64,000 nt of DNA from Hemicordylus capensis (GCF_027244095.1 NC_069661.1:16440001-16504000); one strand, 5' to 3'; shown: positions 42,975-54,967, numbered from the stretch's first letter. The notes: a model not told the origin generated them from the letters alone. Translations and numbers: made by a program.

Positions 42975-43410
42975 TGCTGTAAACGTGATTCGGCTTTCAA
43001 ATCATGGCACAATCCCTTTAAAATCAAGAGTTTACCCAGCTCCTTTAACACAGAGGAGAGAAGGTTCATCCCTGCTCCTTCTCCAATCGCTGCCATTGTG
43101 GTAATCCCAGCACTCTCCCACCAGCTATGACCACATGCCGGCAGCGCTCTCCCCCAGGAATCTGCCTATGACACTGGCATGCATATGACCTCCGTGCATG
43201 CCTGGAAGCCATGTGCATACAGCTGAAAGATGCCCTGCTGATGCACAGGCATAGCTGGGGGGAGTGCCAGGATTACTACAATGGCAGTGACTGGAGGAGG
43301 AATACTACAATGGCCTGCTCGCCTCCATGTTGGGGCTGGGTAAGCTATTGGTTTTAAAGGGATTATGCTGTTATTCAGAAGCCGAATCATGTTTTGGCCC
43401 ATCTCTATTT
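42975..43410. mobile_element. Inverted-repeat element, GATTCGGC type
   Basis: Arms aaacgtgattcggctttc and agaagccgaatcatgttttg face each other, with tttaaaatcaagagtttaccc against gggtaagctattggttttaaa. Inner ctatgacactggcatgcat and cagcactctcccaccagc words have inverted partners. About 435 bp; flanks not resolved. Confidence 0.7.
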
Positions 43411-43477
43411 AGTGATGGGAAAACAACTGGGCCTCACTTAAAATAGCTACAATGTGGTGACATATTCTGGTCTGTAG

Positions 43478-43560
43478 TTTGTTTGTTTGTTTGTTTGTTT
43501 GTTTGTTTATTCATTCATTCATTCATTCATTCTACTTCTATACCGCCCTTCTCCCCACTA
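43478..43560 (-). mobile_element. LINE 3' tail, antisense, with (GTTT)n(ATTC)n
   Basis: (GTTT)n at 43478-43508, (ATTC)n at 43509-43533, then ttctataccgcccttctcc, the complement of the ggcggtata LINE end. Confidence 0.65.
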
Positions 43561-44765
43561 TTACTTACTGTGTTTCCTTATCCTTATTGTTCTTTTGCAC
43601 AGCAGGTCAATTTGTAATTGTGTTCAATTGAATGAATCCATAAAGTATTGCTTTTCCCAAGGTCAGGGCTAAAATTAGGAAAGGGGCAGTGTCATTTTTG
43701 TTTAGATGAAATAATTATAAATATATTTAATATATGCAGTTTAAATTTATGTTTGTCGAGAAGTATATTTGTTGCATCACTTGACAAGTACAGCTTAAAC
43801 ATCTATTGTTTTACATTCACTCCATGCACATGGATGGTACTATAGAAACAAACAACATTCTACATTCTTTAAGGCTGCAACCACTTTTGTGGTTTATATA
43901 TCTCACTCTGTTGAGTTTATCTCTGCGATATCTCAGCTGCAAATATATTATTTCTTTTATTCCTCCATGGGCTAGTGATTTTTATTCTTGAGAGAGCAGA
44001 ACTAACTGCACCAGTACAGTGAGGAAGCAGAAGTTTTTAAAATCCTCCCATTCTCCAGGAAGCCCTCTCTGTGCCACCCAAAACTAAGTCCCTGAGTGTT
44101 GTGCAGCCCTTGAGGACATATATTTGGGTGGCACAGAGGGATTTCTGGGGAAGGAGAGTGTGTCAACCATTTCTGCTTCCCTGTTGAAATGATACAGTTA
44201 GTGGGGAAGTTCTGTTTTACAATCCACACACCCAAACTGGATGGGAAGATGACAAAAAGGAACTCATCGCTCCTTAGGAAAACAAACATCACATTCATTT
44301 CATGTTTATATTTTATTATAGTATTGTTTATTTTATATATTTATTCATTTTATTATTCATAAATATGAATTTGTATAATTAATAAATTGTTGTATTTATT
44401 AATTATATGCAGATTTTAAAGCAGCTTTTCTATTTTTTAAAAAAGTGTGCAATAGTGTACCATGCATCTGCATTTTTTGGAGCTGGCGGGATGGATTCCA
44501 AATAAGATGGCACAGAAAGACCAGTGTCAGATATATGTGTAGATGCTGCCATGATTTCATAAACCGCTCTGCTTCAACACAATGACTCAAAGGATCTAGC
44601 CACAAAATCACCTTTGAGTTTGGGAGTGCATGGGACAAGTCCTAGGAAAAACTTTGCTGCACTGACTTTAATTTGCTTCCTGGTGAGCCACAATAAAACT
44701 ACTGAAAATGACTGTCCTGAGTGCTTACCCTCCACCATCGCCCCCAACACACACACACAAACACT
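43561..44765. other. AT-rich DNA with one small fold-back
   Basis: A fold-back at about 44015-44190 has outer gaagcagaag/ttctgcttcc, then gccctctctgtgccaccca against tgggtggcacagagggat. A similar design sits inside the MITE at 54.7 kb. The rest is AT-rich (44285-44410 especially) and unrecognised. Confidence 0.5.
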
Positions 44766-44769
44766 CACA

Positions 44770-45120
44770 GGAGAGCTGGACTTGTGGTAGCAAGCATGAT
44801 TTGTCCCTTTAGCTAAGCAGGGTCTGCCCTCGTTGCATATGAAAGGGAGACTAGATGTGTGAGCATTCTAAGATGTGAGCCTCTTATGTGCGAGCGTCTC
44901 CAAGATGTGTGAGCACTGTAAGATATTACCCTTAGGGGATGGAGCCGCTCTAGAAAGAGGAGCTGCATGTATTCCAAGTACCCTCCCTGGCATCTCCAAG
45001 ACAGGGTTGAGAGAGATTCCTGCCTGCAACTTTGGAGAAGCCACTGCCAGTCTGTGTGGACACTACTGAGCTAGATGTACCTATGGTCTGACTCAGTATA
45101 TGGCAGCTTCCTATGTTCCT
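44770..45120 (+). repeat. 5S-tRNA chimeric SINE with internal duplication
   Basis: Head TTAGCTAAGCAGGGTC and GAAAGGGAGAC, then the linker start gatgtgtgagcattctaag, a junction ctccaagatgtgtgagcac (44898-44916), and the linker again, body and tail. The junction fuses the body word ctccaagat to the linker word gtgtgagcac. The next copy has the same fusion. Confidence 0.85.
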
Positions 45121-45292
45121 AACTCCAAATTAATAGGTGTTTACCTCTCCTCGTGCTGCACCTGAAAGCTGAGCAGCGGTGTGCTGCCCAGCACCCACTG
45201 TGATGGAGGATCAGCTCTGCCACTCAGCTGGCAGAGGCCATTTGCATCACCAGCAAATGCACCTTTGCCACCCACCGGGGGAGCAGCAGGAG
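45121..45292. mobile_element. Fold-back element, left half
   Basis: aactccaaattaatagg, ttacctctcctcgtgctgc, gctgcccagcacccactg match the left half of the fold-back at 36.25 kb. The segment ends caccgggggagcagcaggagg, which precedes a SINE in both places. It links two SINE copies. Confidence 0.65.
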
Positions 45293-45857
45293 GAGAGCTG
45301 GTCTTGTGGTCGCAAGCATGACTTGTCCCCTTAGCTAAGCAGGGTCTACCCTGGTTGCATATGAATGAGAGACTTGATGTGTGAGCACTGTAGGATATTC
45401 CCCTTAGGGGATGGAGAGTTCAAATCCCCATTCAGCCATGATACTAGCTGGGTGACTCTGGGCCAGTCACTTCTCTCTCAGCCTAACGTACATCACAGGG
45501 TTGTTGTGAAAGAGAAACTCAAGTATGTAGTACACTGCTTTGGGCTCCTTGGAGGAAGAGCGGGATATAAATGTAAAATACATACATACATACTCTGGGA
45601 AGAGCACCTAGGTTCCAAGTTCCCTCCCTGCCATCTCCAAGATGTTTGAGCACTGTAAGATATTCCCTTCAGGGGATGGAACCACTCTTTGAAGAGCATC
45701 TGCATGGGTTCCAAGTTCCCTCCCTGGCATCTCCAAGATAGGGCTGAGAGAGATTTCTGCCTGCAACTTTGGAGAAGCCCCTGCCAGTCTGTGAAGACAA
45801 TACTGAGCTAGATGGACCACTGGTTTGACTCAGGATATGACAGTTTCCTATGTTCCA
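45293..45857 (+). repeat. 5S-tRNA chimeric SINE, split by CORE-SINE
   Basis: Head and linker at 45293-45418; CORE-SINE at 45419-45593; then body start tctgggaagagcacctagg, the fused word ctccaagatgtttgagcac (45638-45656), a second linker/body and the tail to 45857. The junction at 45638 has the same layout as the copy at 44770. Confidence 0.85.
45419..45593 (+). repeat. CORE/MIR-type SINE inside chimeric SINE
   Basis: Starts at the B box (ttcaaatccccattcagcc), continues ctgggtgactctgggcc and cacagggttgttgtgaaag, ends gcgggatataaatg and a short (CATA)n. 5'-truncated: the A-box half is missing. Closely similar to 4860-5027. Confidence 0.85.
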
Positions 45858-46384
45858 CACACATACACCCCAGTTTTTACTGAAGCCTTATGAAAATATG
45901 ATATATAAATGAGCTCATGGGTAATACCTGAGGACCTTGGGCATGGGTTCAAAAAGAACCAAGAGCCCAGGGTGCTTGGGAGTTGTATTCTCAATGGAAA
46001 GTGACATCTGGAGATAGGAATCTCTCTTTTGTGTTTGAATGAGGCCTCCATCAGAGCTTGAGGAAGCTGACACCACACATAGCCCATCTCAAGGTGAGAA
46101 GGAGAGACCCATGAAGACATGTTGGCTGGGAGGGGGGAGGCTCTTCTTGGGGATTGGATGAAGGGCGTTGGATCTACTTTCAGGAGTACATGTTTGTCCC
46201 CACCAGTGCTTGGTTTTAATATTTGCAAATAAAGTAAGTATTACAAAGCACATCGCAAGTCTCCAGTGCTTTTTCATCAAAAGGAAACCAAGCCAGCTAG
46301 TGTTGCCCTTGGAAGTCAACATTTGGGGAATCAGGAGACCATCTTATTTATTTCTTTTGCTGCAAAGTGGTATATAAATATTTG

Positions 46385-46440
<56 letters not shown>

Positions 46441-46800
46441 CAGTCACACACATATGCTTTCCATTTTGATGACTTGCATATTTGCCGCTCGTAGCTGCAC
46501 ATCAATTCTTGACATCATTAGCAAACTGGTTTTGGTGAGAATTTGGGTTACTTGGAGACCGATCCAAAGTGTGTTCGCATGCATGCCTTTGAAATGATGG
46601 ACTTGTGTACAGCTGGTAATCATTTCAGCAGACTTTGCACAGGACAAATTAGATTATGCACTTTGGGTACTTTTCCTGCTTTCCCTTTGTTTCAGTAAAA
46701 TGAATTACGTCAACTTGAACAGCTTATATCAGGTTAGAATTTGTTATTCCATCATTTCTTTGAAGCAGTGCAGTGCCAAGAATTTTATTAGCATTGAAGT
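45858..46800. other. Mostly unique DNA with (GT)n(GA)n
   Basis: A microsatellite (GT)n(GA)n lies at 46386-46437, just after ggtatataaatatttgg, which may be the very end of a LINE tail (46365-46385). No gene recognised. Confidence 0.5.
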
Positions 46801-47135
46801 AATCATTGAACTAATCTTTGGTGGCCCTTCTCAGGGTGTCCCTCTCCTCAGAGGTCCGGCAGCTGATGACTATGGATAGGGCCTTTTCTGTGGCCTCCTT
46901 TACATAGAAATTCCTTCTCAGGGAGGCCCACCTAGTGCTCATTCCTTTGAGTTTTTGACACAAAGCCGAAAGAGTTTTATCCACTTAGACTTTGAACAAA
47001 GAATGGGATGTTATGCTAACACTATTTGCTGCTTTATCCTACTGCCTTTATTTTGGCTTTATGTGGAATTAAAATTGTTTTATTACTGTTTGATGCAAGT
47101 TGCCTTTTGAATCCATTAGATAGAAATAAATAAAA
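46801..47135 (+). mobile_element. Old LINE 3' end
   Basis: The stretch ggccttttctgtggcctcc and cagggaggcccacctagtg corresponds to the C-terminal end of L2-like LINE ORF2 (the ...AFS...LPREAR region), followed by a T-rich 3' part and an aaataaataaaaataaat tail. Strongly decayed. Confidence 0.5.
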
Positions 47136-47164
47136 ATAAATACAAAGTAAATGCAATATCATTG

Positions 47165-47310
47165 CTGTAGTGTGGTGAAGAGACTGAGCTATGAATCCAG
47201 ACTACCCAGTTGGAAGCTCACCTTTGCCATTAACTTGCTGGGTAACCTGAGGTAAGGCATTCCTTCTCGGCCTCAGTAAAAATGTGGGGACAATAATACT
47301 CACTTACTTT
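47165..47310 (+). repeat. Old MIR-like SINE
   Basis: tgtggtgaagagactgagc, then cacctttgccattaacttgctgggtaacctgag (shown only in part here) and cctcagtaaaaatgtgggg match the MIR core closely enough to recognise. Much more diverged than the other two. Confidence 0.6.
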
Positions 47311-47394
47311 TCAGCAGCCATTGTGGCAAGGCTGATGGGACGGGAGTCGTAGTCCAACAACATCTGGAGAACCAAGTTTGAGAACCCTGGTTTT
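47311..47394. mobile_element. Decayed fold-back hAT arm
   Basis: gggagtcgtagtccaacaac and ccaagtttgagaaccctgg match the right arm of the hairpin at 20.9-21.1 kb. The left arm is lost. Confidence 0.6.
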
Positions 47395-47434
47395 AGAGGA
47401 GTGTTGTAAGGATTACATCGTGGTAATACACATG

Positions 47435-47640
47435 GAGATCATCCACACTATTAAAAAAAAAGTGTTCTACCTGGGTTTGGGAACTGTGTGTGCCCCCAAT
47501 TTTCAATTGTGTGGAAGCAAGGTAGGAGGAAAAGCTACCCAGGTTTTCCTCCTACCTTGCTTCTGTACAAGCAAAAATTGGGAACACACACAGATCCCAA
47601 ACCTGGGTAGAACACAGTTTTTGATTGTGTGAATGACCTC
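47435..47640. mobile_element. GAGGTCATTC MITE, copy 2
   Basis: Ends GAGATCATCCACACTATT and TGATTGTGTGAATGACCTC, with ATG on both sides (47432-47434, 47641-47643). The interior is almost a full palindrome: ctacctgggtttgggaac faces ggatcccaaacctgggtag, and agcaaggtaggaggaaaa faces cctcctaccttgct. 206 bp. Confidence 0.85.
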
Positions 47641-48335
47641 ATGAAGTACTTTGTACACTCAAAGATCAAAAGATGAAAATCCAGCAGAGGAGAGTGTATC
47701 ATGGATATATACATCAGCCTTAGCCTTGCTATTATTTTTTCATTCAGTTTTTCTCAACAAGGACACATCTCCATTATAGCATCCAAAAATCTTCTCGTGC
47801 CTTTTCCTTTAATATTGAGCCTGAACTGTCTCTCATTGTTTCAGTCCAAGAGATTAATGCTCAGTGAAAACCACACCACTCATGGTTAAATTAAAAACAA
47901 GCCGGAACAGCATGCTTACAAAACGATGATTCTCTTTATCTCACATTTGTACCAATTAATTAAATTATCATATTATAGGATTGAGTAAATACAAAGTTGA
48001 TATGCAAAAGATTCTTGAAAGGGACACTTTTCTACATAGTTGCTTCTTCTTTGCTCATAAATCTCCTTAGAATTTCTACCTAATAATATATTACTGGCAT
48101 ATTGTTATTTTTATTTCTAAGTGTAATATTCTGGAAACTGCCTTCCCCCCATATTACATATTTTAGCATGATGGCATCACTTTGTGCTTTGAAGGGAAAA
48201 CAGAGGACTATTTGGAACTGAAATCTATACTCTGCAGTGTAGTGTATAAAATCAGGACCAGGACCCTGTGCCACTTCAAGGAACTCCCATCCTAGCTCTG
48301 GGTCTGGTGGTAAAGGAGCAGCAGGAACCAACACA
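47641..48335. other. Unique AT-rich DNA
   Basis: No gene or repeat recognised. Confidence 0.45.
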
Positions 48336-48655
48336 GGCTGACATCTAGACTAACAAAGTGGTTATGTTAATGTGCTACACTAGTGCATGTGCCCAGCGAT
48401 CTTTGGACTACAACTCCATTCATGATGGGGACTGTTGTTCTATAACATCTATGGACCAAAGGTTAGGAAGCCCTGTGCTAGTTTAGTTTATTATTTATTA
48501 TCTTGTGCTGGTGCAGAGGAGTGCACGGCCAGTTGCAAATCTCATGTTTTGCAAGGAGCTTTTGCACAATAATTCAATTCCAAAACTCCCTCTGACTTCA
48601 AACAGCCATGCCATCTTCTTGCACTAGTGCAGTTTTATAGTCTGGATGTCAGCCA
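48336..48655. mobile_element. GACATC MITE with nested hAT arm
   Basis: Ends GGCTGACATCTAGACTAAC and AGTCTGGATGTCAGCC. Inner gctacactagtgcatgtg and cttgcactagtgcag are inverted. A decayed fold-back hAT (ggactacaactccattcatg, 48411-48482) is inside. Similar elements are at 54.65, 57.16 and 59.93 kb. Confidence 0.65.
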
Positions 48656-49107
48656 GTCCCACAATCACCCAAAAGCAGGCTAAGGGAGCCCAGCCAACTT
48701 TTGGATGATCATGTGCTGCAACGGAAGCAGCGCGGCTCCCGGAAGCTAGCCATGATAAATCCCCTTAAATGAGGCTAACGGAGCAATTGCTTCGTTAATC
48801 TTGTTTTTGCGCTCATGTGTCGCTGCGGCGTGCGGCAACATACAAGTAGACCCACGACCAGGAGACTGCAAGCAGCCTCCTGGGCTCAGGGGTCTCTCCA
48901 GGATGCCCCGCTCATGTTGGGCATCCTGGACCTTCCAGGGGCCACACAGCCCCTGATCCCTGCAGCCCCCACTGGCTCTGTGTTGGAGCCGGCAGCCATG
49001 TGAGCAGCCAATCTGGCCACCGAGCTACAAGCGGCTGCTCGTCCGCTAAGCCCGCTCTCCCTGCAGAACCCCATCAGGTGCTTCGCACGTGTCGTGTGAG
49101 GCGCCTC
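48652..49107. mobile_element. Hairpin-chain MITE (GAGGC family), copy 7
   Basis: Left end decayed (agtcccacaatcacccaaaa), right end GTCGTGTGAGGCGCCTC followed by ATT. Hairpins: GGAGCAATTGCTTC near 48780-48793, GGAGACTGCAAGCAGCCTCC (48861-48880), GGATGCCC against GGGCATCC (48900-48927). The left end runs into the right end of the GACATC MITE. Confidence 0.7.
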
Positions 49108-50054
49108 ATTGATTCTCAAGCATGGGAGTACCATTTCTTGGAGATCAGGAAGGAATGGGGCTACAATAGAATACTTTCATCCCAAAGAACCTGTCCACAA
49201 GCCACACAAGGGTTGCACAAGCCCTCTGGAATGCCTTCCCATCCCGCATTTGCTGACTAGATGAATTTATTTCCCTTCCTCTCCCTCGTTGGAGGGAGAG
49301 AAAGGGAAAGCACCCAGCCAGCATTTGCGCTCCAGAGGGCTCGCACAGGCCCTCTGGCGATTGGGCTACACCCATATGCGCATGACGTCACACACAAGGA
49401 ATATCACTGGCACACACAGCACCCATGGCAGAGCCACCAGGGACAAGGCAGAACCCGGGCCGCCGTTCCCTGGCTCTGCCACTCTGATTGACTATGTCCA
49501 AAGCACTAATTCCAGCACAACTGTGCATCAGTCAAGAAGCAGAGCAAGAGGATTTTCCTAATGCTTAGAGTCAAGTGAAGCATAAATACCCAGTACTGGT
49601 GTTGCTTGTCTTACTTGCTGGTGTTCCAGCACAACAGGATAGGATCAGGATAGTGGATACTTGTTAAAACCATGAAAGAACTATGGGCACAAGCCAACCT
49701 TCATCAAACATGTTTAAGCTCCGTAGGTTTCAGCGAGGGAGATCCATGCACTGTTTAATCTGTTCTGGATCACAGGCACTGTATGCATTCTAGCCTCTAG
49801 CATTAGCTCATTTATTACAAAGTATACACAAGGTTATTTGCATACAAGTATTATTTTGTGCTCTCTGAAATGTTTGAAATTCAGTCTATAGTCACCAACT
49901 TGTTTCTGCTTAAAATGTTTCAACTATTGTGTAGAATGTAAATTCAACATGATAATGTGTGAAAAGAGTACTTTGTTCAATTTTGTGTTCCTCCGTTTTT
50001 GTGTTCCTCCATAGAGTATTGTAACTAAAATGACTACCTGATGAAATCCTTAAG
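49108..50054. other. Unique non-coding DNA
   Basis: No gene recognised. A small inverted pair is seen near 49225 and 49340-49355 (gccctctgg words repeated). The rest is featureless. Confidence 0.45.
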
Positions 50055-50056
50055 TA

Positions 50057-50526
50057 CAGGTGGACCTCGTTATCTGCGGGGGTTCCATTCTCAGACACAA
50101 CTGCGGGTAATGAAATAGCAGAGAACAACACCTGAAGTCAATGGGAACTGGGGTGGGAGGTGGGATTAGGTTCTGGAGAGCAAAAATGTGCTTTAAAAAG
50201 CAGAAATAAGAGAAAGAAAGTAATGCACCATGCTCCTCAGCTGTCCAGCAACGCTCCCCCGCCCAACCTCACATTCAGCCAATTTTCCACACAAAAAATC
50301 ACAAAAAACTTTTTTTTAAAAAAACAAAAGAGCTACAAAATGGCTCCTCTCAACAAAATGGTGGCTGGAAATGACCTTGGAGGTCATTTCTGGCCACCTA
50401 GGAACCACACATATGTGGATTTTAGCCCTTTTGTAAATCATGTATACTGAGGTTGGGTCTCCATTGCCAGAAATGCAGATACATGAACCTGTGGGTGTCG
50501 AGACCATGAGTGACGAGGTCCCCCTG
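50057..50526. mobile_element. pogo/Tigger-like MITE
   Basis: Ends CAGGTGGACCTCGTTATC and GTGACGAGGTCCCCCTG, an inverted pair, with TA before the left end; the right flank is TT, so the TA duplication is decayed or one base off. 470 bp, non-coding. Terminal CAGG...GACCTCG is typical of pogo/Tigger TIRs. Confidence 0.65.
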
Positions 50527-53500
50527 TTTTCAACACACATAAACTCTTCTTCCCACAACTCTAAGTAAACCATGTACACATAATATGTACACGTATTAGT
50601 CTCAATCCATGCAGGTTAAATATTAACTTCTTTCAAAATATTTATCAGGTTTGTCAAGGCCTGTGAATGTTACTACAACAGAAGAATAAAATGTTTTTAT
50701 CAACGTAATATTCTATTGATGAACTATTGATGACAATTATTTGGGTGGGAATTGATAAGCAAAATATTTTTGGGGGAGGAAAGTAACTGTTAATAGACTC
50801 GATTTTCTCTAAGAATATATACACTGATGGAAAACATTAGGGTTTGGTATCCAGTTGCACGAGCTGTTATTTTATTGGCTTTAATGCAATTTAAGCATGA
50901 TAAGCAGCATGGAACTCCATTATGACAATTATGTTCTATGTTTGTTAGTGAAGCCTGATTTCTGCTTTTACTTTTTAACTTTACCTTAAAATGTCTTATA
51001 ACTATTTATTTTACCTAGGAACGATAATAAAATTCCCCTTTTCAGTGTGAAGACTAACATGAATGATTTGTAGTTTAGCCACATTATTAAGAGCTCTCAT
51101 AAAACACAAATGAAAATTATCAAAAACAATTTACAAATAGTAACCCACTTTCTGAAGTTCCTAGAAATCTCATCGCTAATGATGTGAATTTCCAAATAGT
51201 GCTTTACATGTGATTTTCTGATGCTATAGGATTGAAGTCAATTTGCTTCCAGTATCAAAGTGTTATTATCCCATGGTATGGTCCATGAAAGTACATACAA
51301 ATATTAGTACAGAAGACTCATGCAATTTTATAAACATATAGCTTTAATACACTTAATAAATTTTATTAATTTAATAATGCTTTGGTTCATGTGTATGGAA
51401 GCTTGCTGGACATAAATTCGGTAAACACAGTCATGCTATTATTAATCCACTCTTTTACAAATAGGTCATAAATTATCCCCAGTTTCTATCATTACATATA
51501 TTGGAGCAATTTTTCTTTTTACCACTTAAGATTTATGATGTTCAGAAATAACAACAAAAAAGGGGTTTTTTTAAAGGAAAATATGCAACACTAAGCCCTG
51601 AGAAATTTTTATTCTCCTTAATAAAAGACTATTAAAATAAATAATCATGTTTCAGCATTTTATTTCTTGAAAATAGAAAACTATATAGATAGAACTGTAT
51701 GATCAGTTTAAAATGTGATCTTCTTAAATGCAACAGATATTTTAACCACGTGTTCTCTTTAAATATTCATTTTTGAAATCTCCTGCAAAACAAGAGCTTT
51801 CAACATAACAATTTTTGGTCCTAATTTAAATAAGTGGTTTCAATTATGCTATTTTACAGGAAAGAAAAATATTTGTTTTTCTAAGCATTTCAGTTCAAAT
51901 GCAGACTTTCATTACGCAGGGAATGTTTTAATTTATTTCAAATTTAATATTTCAATGTTTCAATATTTTGAACTGATTCTCTAGTGCCATTTATGCAGGT
52001 ATAGTAAAAGTAGCATATTAGAAAATAGATATCATCTGATTATCACTACTAGCAGAGGAAATAAGAATTCACATACAGACTTAACCAGGGATATGCAGTA
52101 AACTAAATCGTTACTTGTGGAGAGATTTCGTGCCTACAATGTCTGAAATGGACCACATGATTACTCCTAGCCTCTGTCCAAAAGGTCTGTAGATCTGATC
52201 TTAAAGATAAAATTCCATCCCCACTAGAGTTCACAAAAAGCAATTGTGGCACATTTTCTTGCTTTATGTATACAGCAAACAAGCCATATTATACATGTAG
52301 CATCTGACCAATTTAAATAATTGTACAACAAGCGTAAACCCCCTGAGTTAGCCTGTGACATGCCTTCTTAGACCTCATGTGATGACATGGGAAGGTGCAT
52401 CTATTGGCTGAACCCAGCCGAGTGGAGAAGATTTCAGCCCCAGTCAAAGAATGCATACGCTCTGGAAAGAAGGGTTTAAATAAAAGAGAGAAGTGACCGT
52501 AGTAGAACCTTAGGTAAAGGATTTTGTTCATGGCTGCTCACCTGGGGCGTTGGTAATTTTACTGGTGGCGTAAACAATCTCAAGCCAGTAATAAATGTAA
52601 GCACAAGGCTAAGGTGTGGCGGAAGTCTTGTTCGAGAAGAGCTGCAAATTTGGCCATCGACCAAGGGAATTGTTTCATGTCTCTTACAATTTCAATGAAA
52701 AGCAACAAAGGGGATAATTAGACCAGTACGCATCCCTTCGCTCTTTCCCGTCTTGCGCACATGCATGCCCACCAAATGTGAAATGTTCGCCTTTCCCCCT
52801 CAAACGTGATGGTTGTTGAACTTATTTTTAGTGTCATTTGATAAGCCTCCCTGCTCGCAGAGAGACATCCCACTGACCCAGCCACTGGTCATTGTCTATA
52901 CCAGTTCCCATCAAAGCAGGCGCACTTTGTCAGGTTTCGACTTGAATATCCATTTTGCATCTGAAGTACAGTATCGAAAGTGACTGGATCATTTGAGCCT
53001 TTTTCTTCAGCTGCTGCCTCCTTCCTCCCCCACAGTGTTTCCACTCACGCTAACATAATTTGGCACCGCCGACGTGACACAACACTGTTTTTTTTTCTTT
53101 TTTTAAAAAATTATATACATACTTTGTCAATGTTTTCCGATGGTCGGCACTCTTGTATATTTAATGTATTAATGGAGGGAAGATAGTCTCTCTCCTTCTA
53201 TCATTGTTGCTGTTTTTGTTGGCCCCAGTGTTGAATCTCCACCAAGGCATGGTACCCCCTCAAAAACTGAGTAATGCGCATACAGTAATAGGTCATTCAA
53301 TGTCAAAAGGCATAAAAAAGATGAGCAAAACCTTCACAGGCTGCTGCTTGCTGTTGCCTTTAATTATATTAATTAAACTTTGAAATTCTCATGCAAAGAG
53401 AGTTGCTGGCTTGTGACGCTGAAGAGCCCTTGGAGAGTTGTGAGGGGGGGACGGACCCTGAGATACGAGCTTTGTGGCAACTGCTTTTTTTCAATCTTGT

Positions 53501-54647
53501 CACCATCATCCCCATACACAAGCTTAGAACTACTAGGTATGTTTACAAAGGGTATTGTTTTTATGCGCTACTGAACGCCAAGTGCAGAAAAGGGTGGAAA
53601 ATATCAGCCACAGTGCCAAGGCCTTGAAGCATCAGTCCTTCCATCTCCGCTCAAGATCTCTGGTTACAGGCTGTCTTCCTGTAGAATAACGCTCTATTAA
53701 TTTTTCTTCCTGTCCTGGGTACATAATGAAAGAAAGGTGTCTTCAGAAACGAAAGGGCAAAGTCTTGCTTGCCACCAATACCTTGAGGCATCATGTCTAC
53801 ATTTTGTCATGCATGCGCACTGCTCAGTGTTAGGATGACAAGATTTTCAGTCAGAAGGTTCCCGTAAGGCATAATCTGGTGTGGGGGGGAGACTCAGAAG
53901 GATTTAGTGATATGACATCGCTGTAAGGCAATGAACTCTTACATTTTTCCAGGCCTGGTGGGAATTTCACTCTTCTGCCTGTGGCTAATAGTTCCCTATT
54001 TAAATAACGAGTGCCGCCTTCATAACTGAGAGACAATGTAGCTCCTGCTAAAGGCACATAAAGGCTTGAATATGTACTGTTCATCTACAACAACAAAAGC
54101 CAACATCTTTGGTAATTTGCTTGCGATTTCTGTACTGGATTTTCAGTGGAAACCCAGGCATGCAAAGCTGACGTTCTTCTCCTGTTCTTTTCCACATCAC
54201 CACCACAATTGTATAATACTGTAATGAATACTGTGTGAGGTAACAAGCTTAAAAGAAAATGGCGGATATATGAGCTTAGTGCAGCAGAGTAGGTGGTTTG
54301 TGGTGGAATGAAACAGAGCAAAACTTCCAGGCTGAAGTGGTTTGGAGAATTTGGTTTTAAGTGCTTCATTATCTTCCTTTGGTTACAATACAACAGTGAT
54401 GGCTTTTCATCCTTTTGTCTTCCTCTACTGAGACGGAACCCGGGAGAAGTTGATGCATCGACCCTAAGGAGAGAGAAAGAGAGAATATAATGCAACTGTT
54501 ACTATGTGTGACTGTAATATATTCACAGTAAAGATGTCAAAATGGCTACATAATGGCTGTGATCCCTAAGACCAAATCTACAGGAGTAACTATGGCTTTC
54601 TATTGTACATTTCTATTGCACATTCTATTTCTATGGCACATGCACTG
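50527..54647. other. Repeat-poor block, possible conserved non-coding DNA
   Basis: More than 4 kb with none of the repeat families found elsewhere. 50.6-52.3 kb is very AT-rich; 52.3-54.1 kb is more balanced and rich in homeobox-like words (for example ggataattag at 52711-52720) and an attgttgctg word near 53203. No exon-like frame. Absence of insertions can mean constraint, but I cannot test conservation here. Confidence 0.4.
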
Positions 54648-54650
54648 ATG

Positions 54651-54964
54651 GACTGACATCCACACTAACTGTGTGGAGACGCCGTATACAAAGAGCCTCT
54701 ACAGCATTTAGTAAGAGGCAAATGTTTAGAAGAGGCAATCTTCACCAATCTCTCCTTCCCCCAGAAGCTCTTTAACATGCCTAAATACATTCTCTGAGGG
54801 CTGTGTGACCCTCAGAGACATATTTGTTAAAGGACACTTCTGGGGGAAGGAGAGATTGGCAAAAATTGCCCCTTTGTCCACACAGAGGGACTCTGGATTA
54901 CTAAATGCTGCAGAGCTGCTTTGCATCATGCAGTGCATCCACACCTTTAGTGAGGATGTCAGCC
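54651..54964. mobile_element. GACATC MITE, copy 2
   Basis: Ends GACTGACATCCACACTAAC and TTTAGTGAGGATGTCAGCC, with ATG on both sides (54648-54650, 54965-54967). Inside is a stem: aatctctccttcccccaga faces tctgggggaaggagagatt, with ctctgagggctgtgtgaccctcagag (in part) at its tip. Confidence 0.75.
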
Positions 54965-54967
54965 ATG

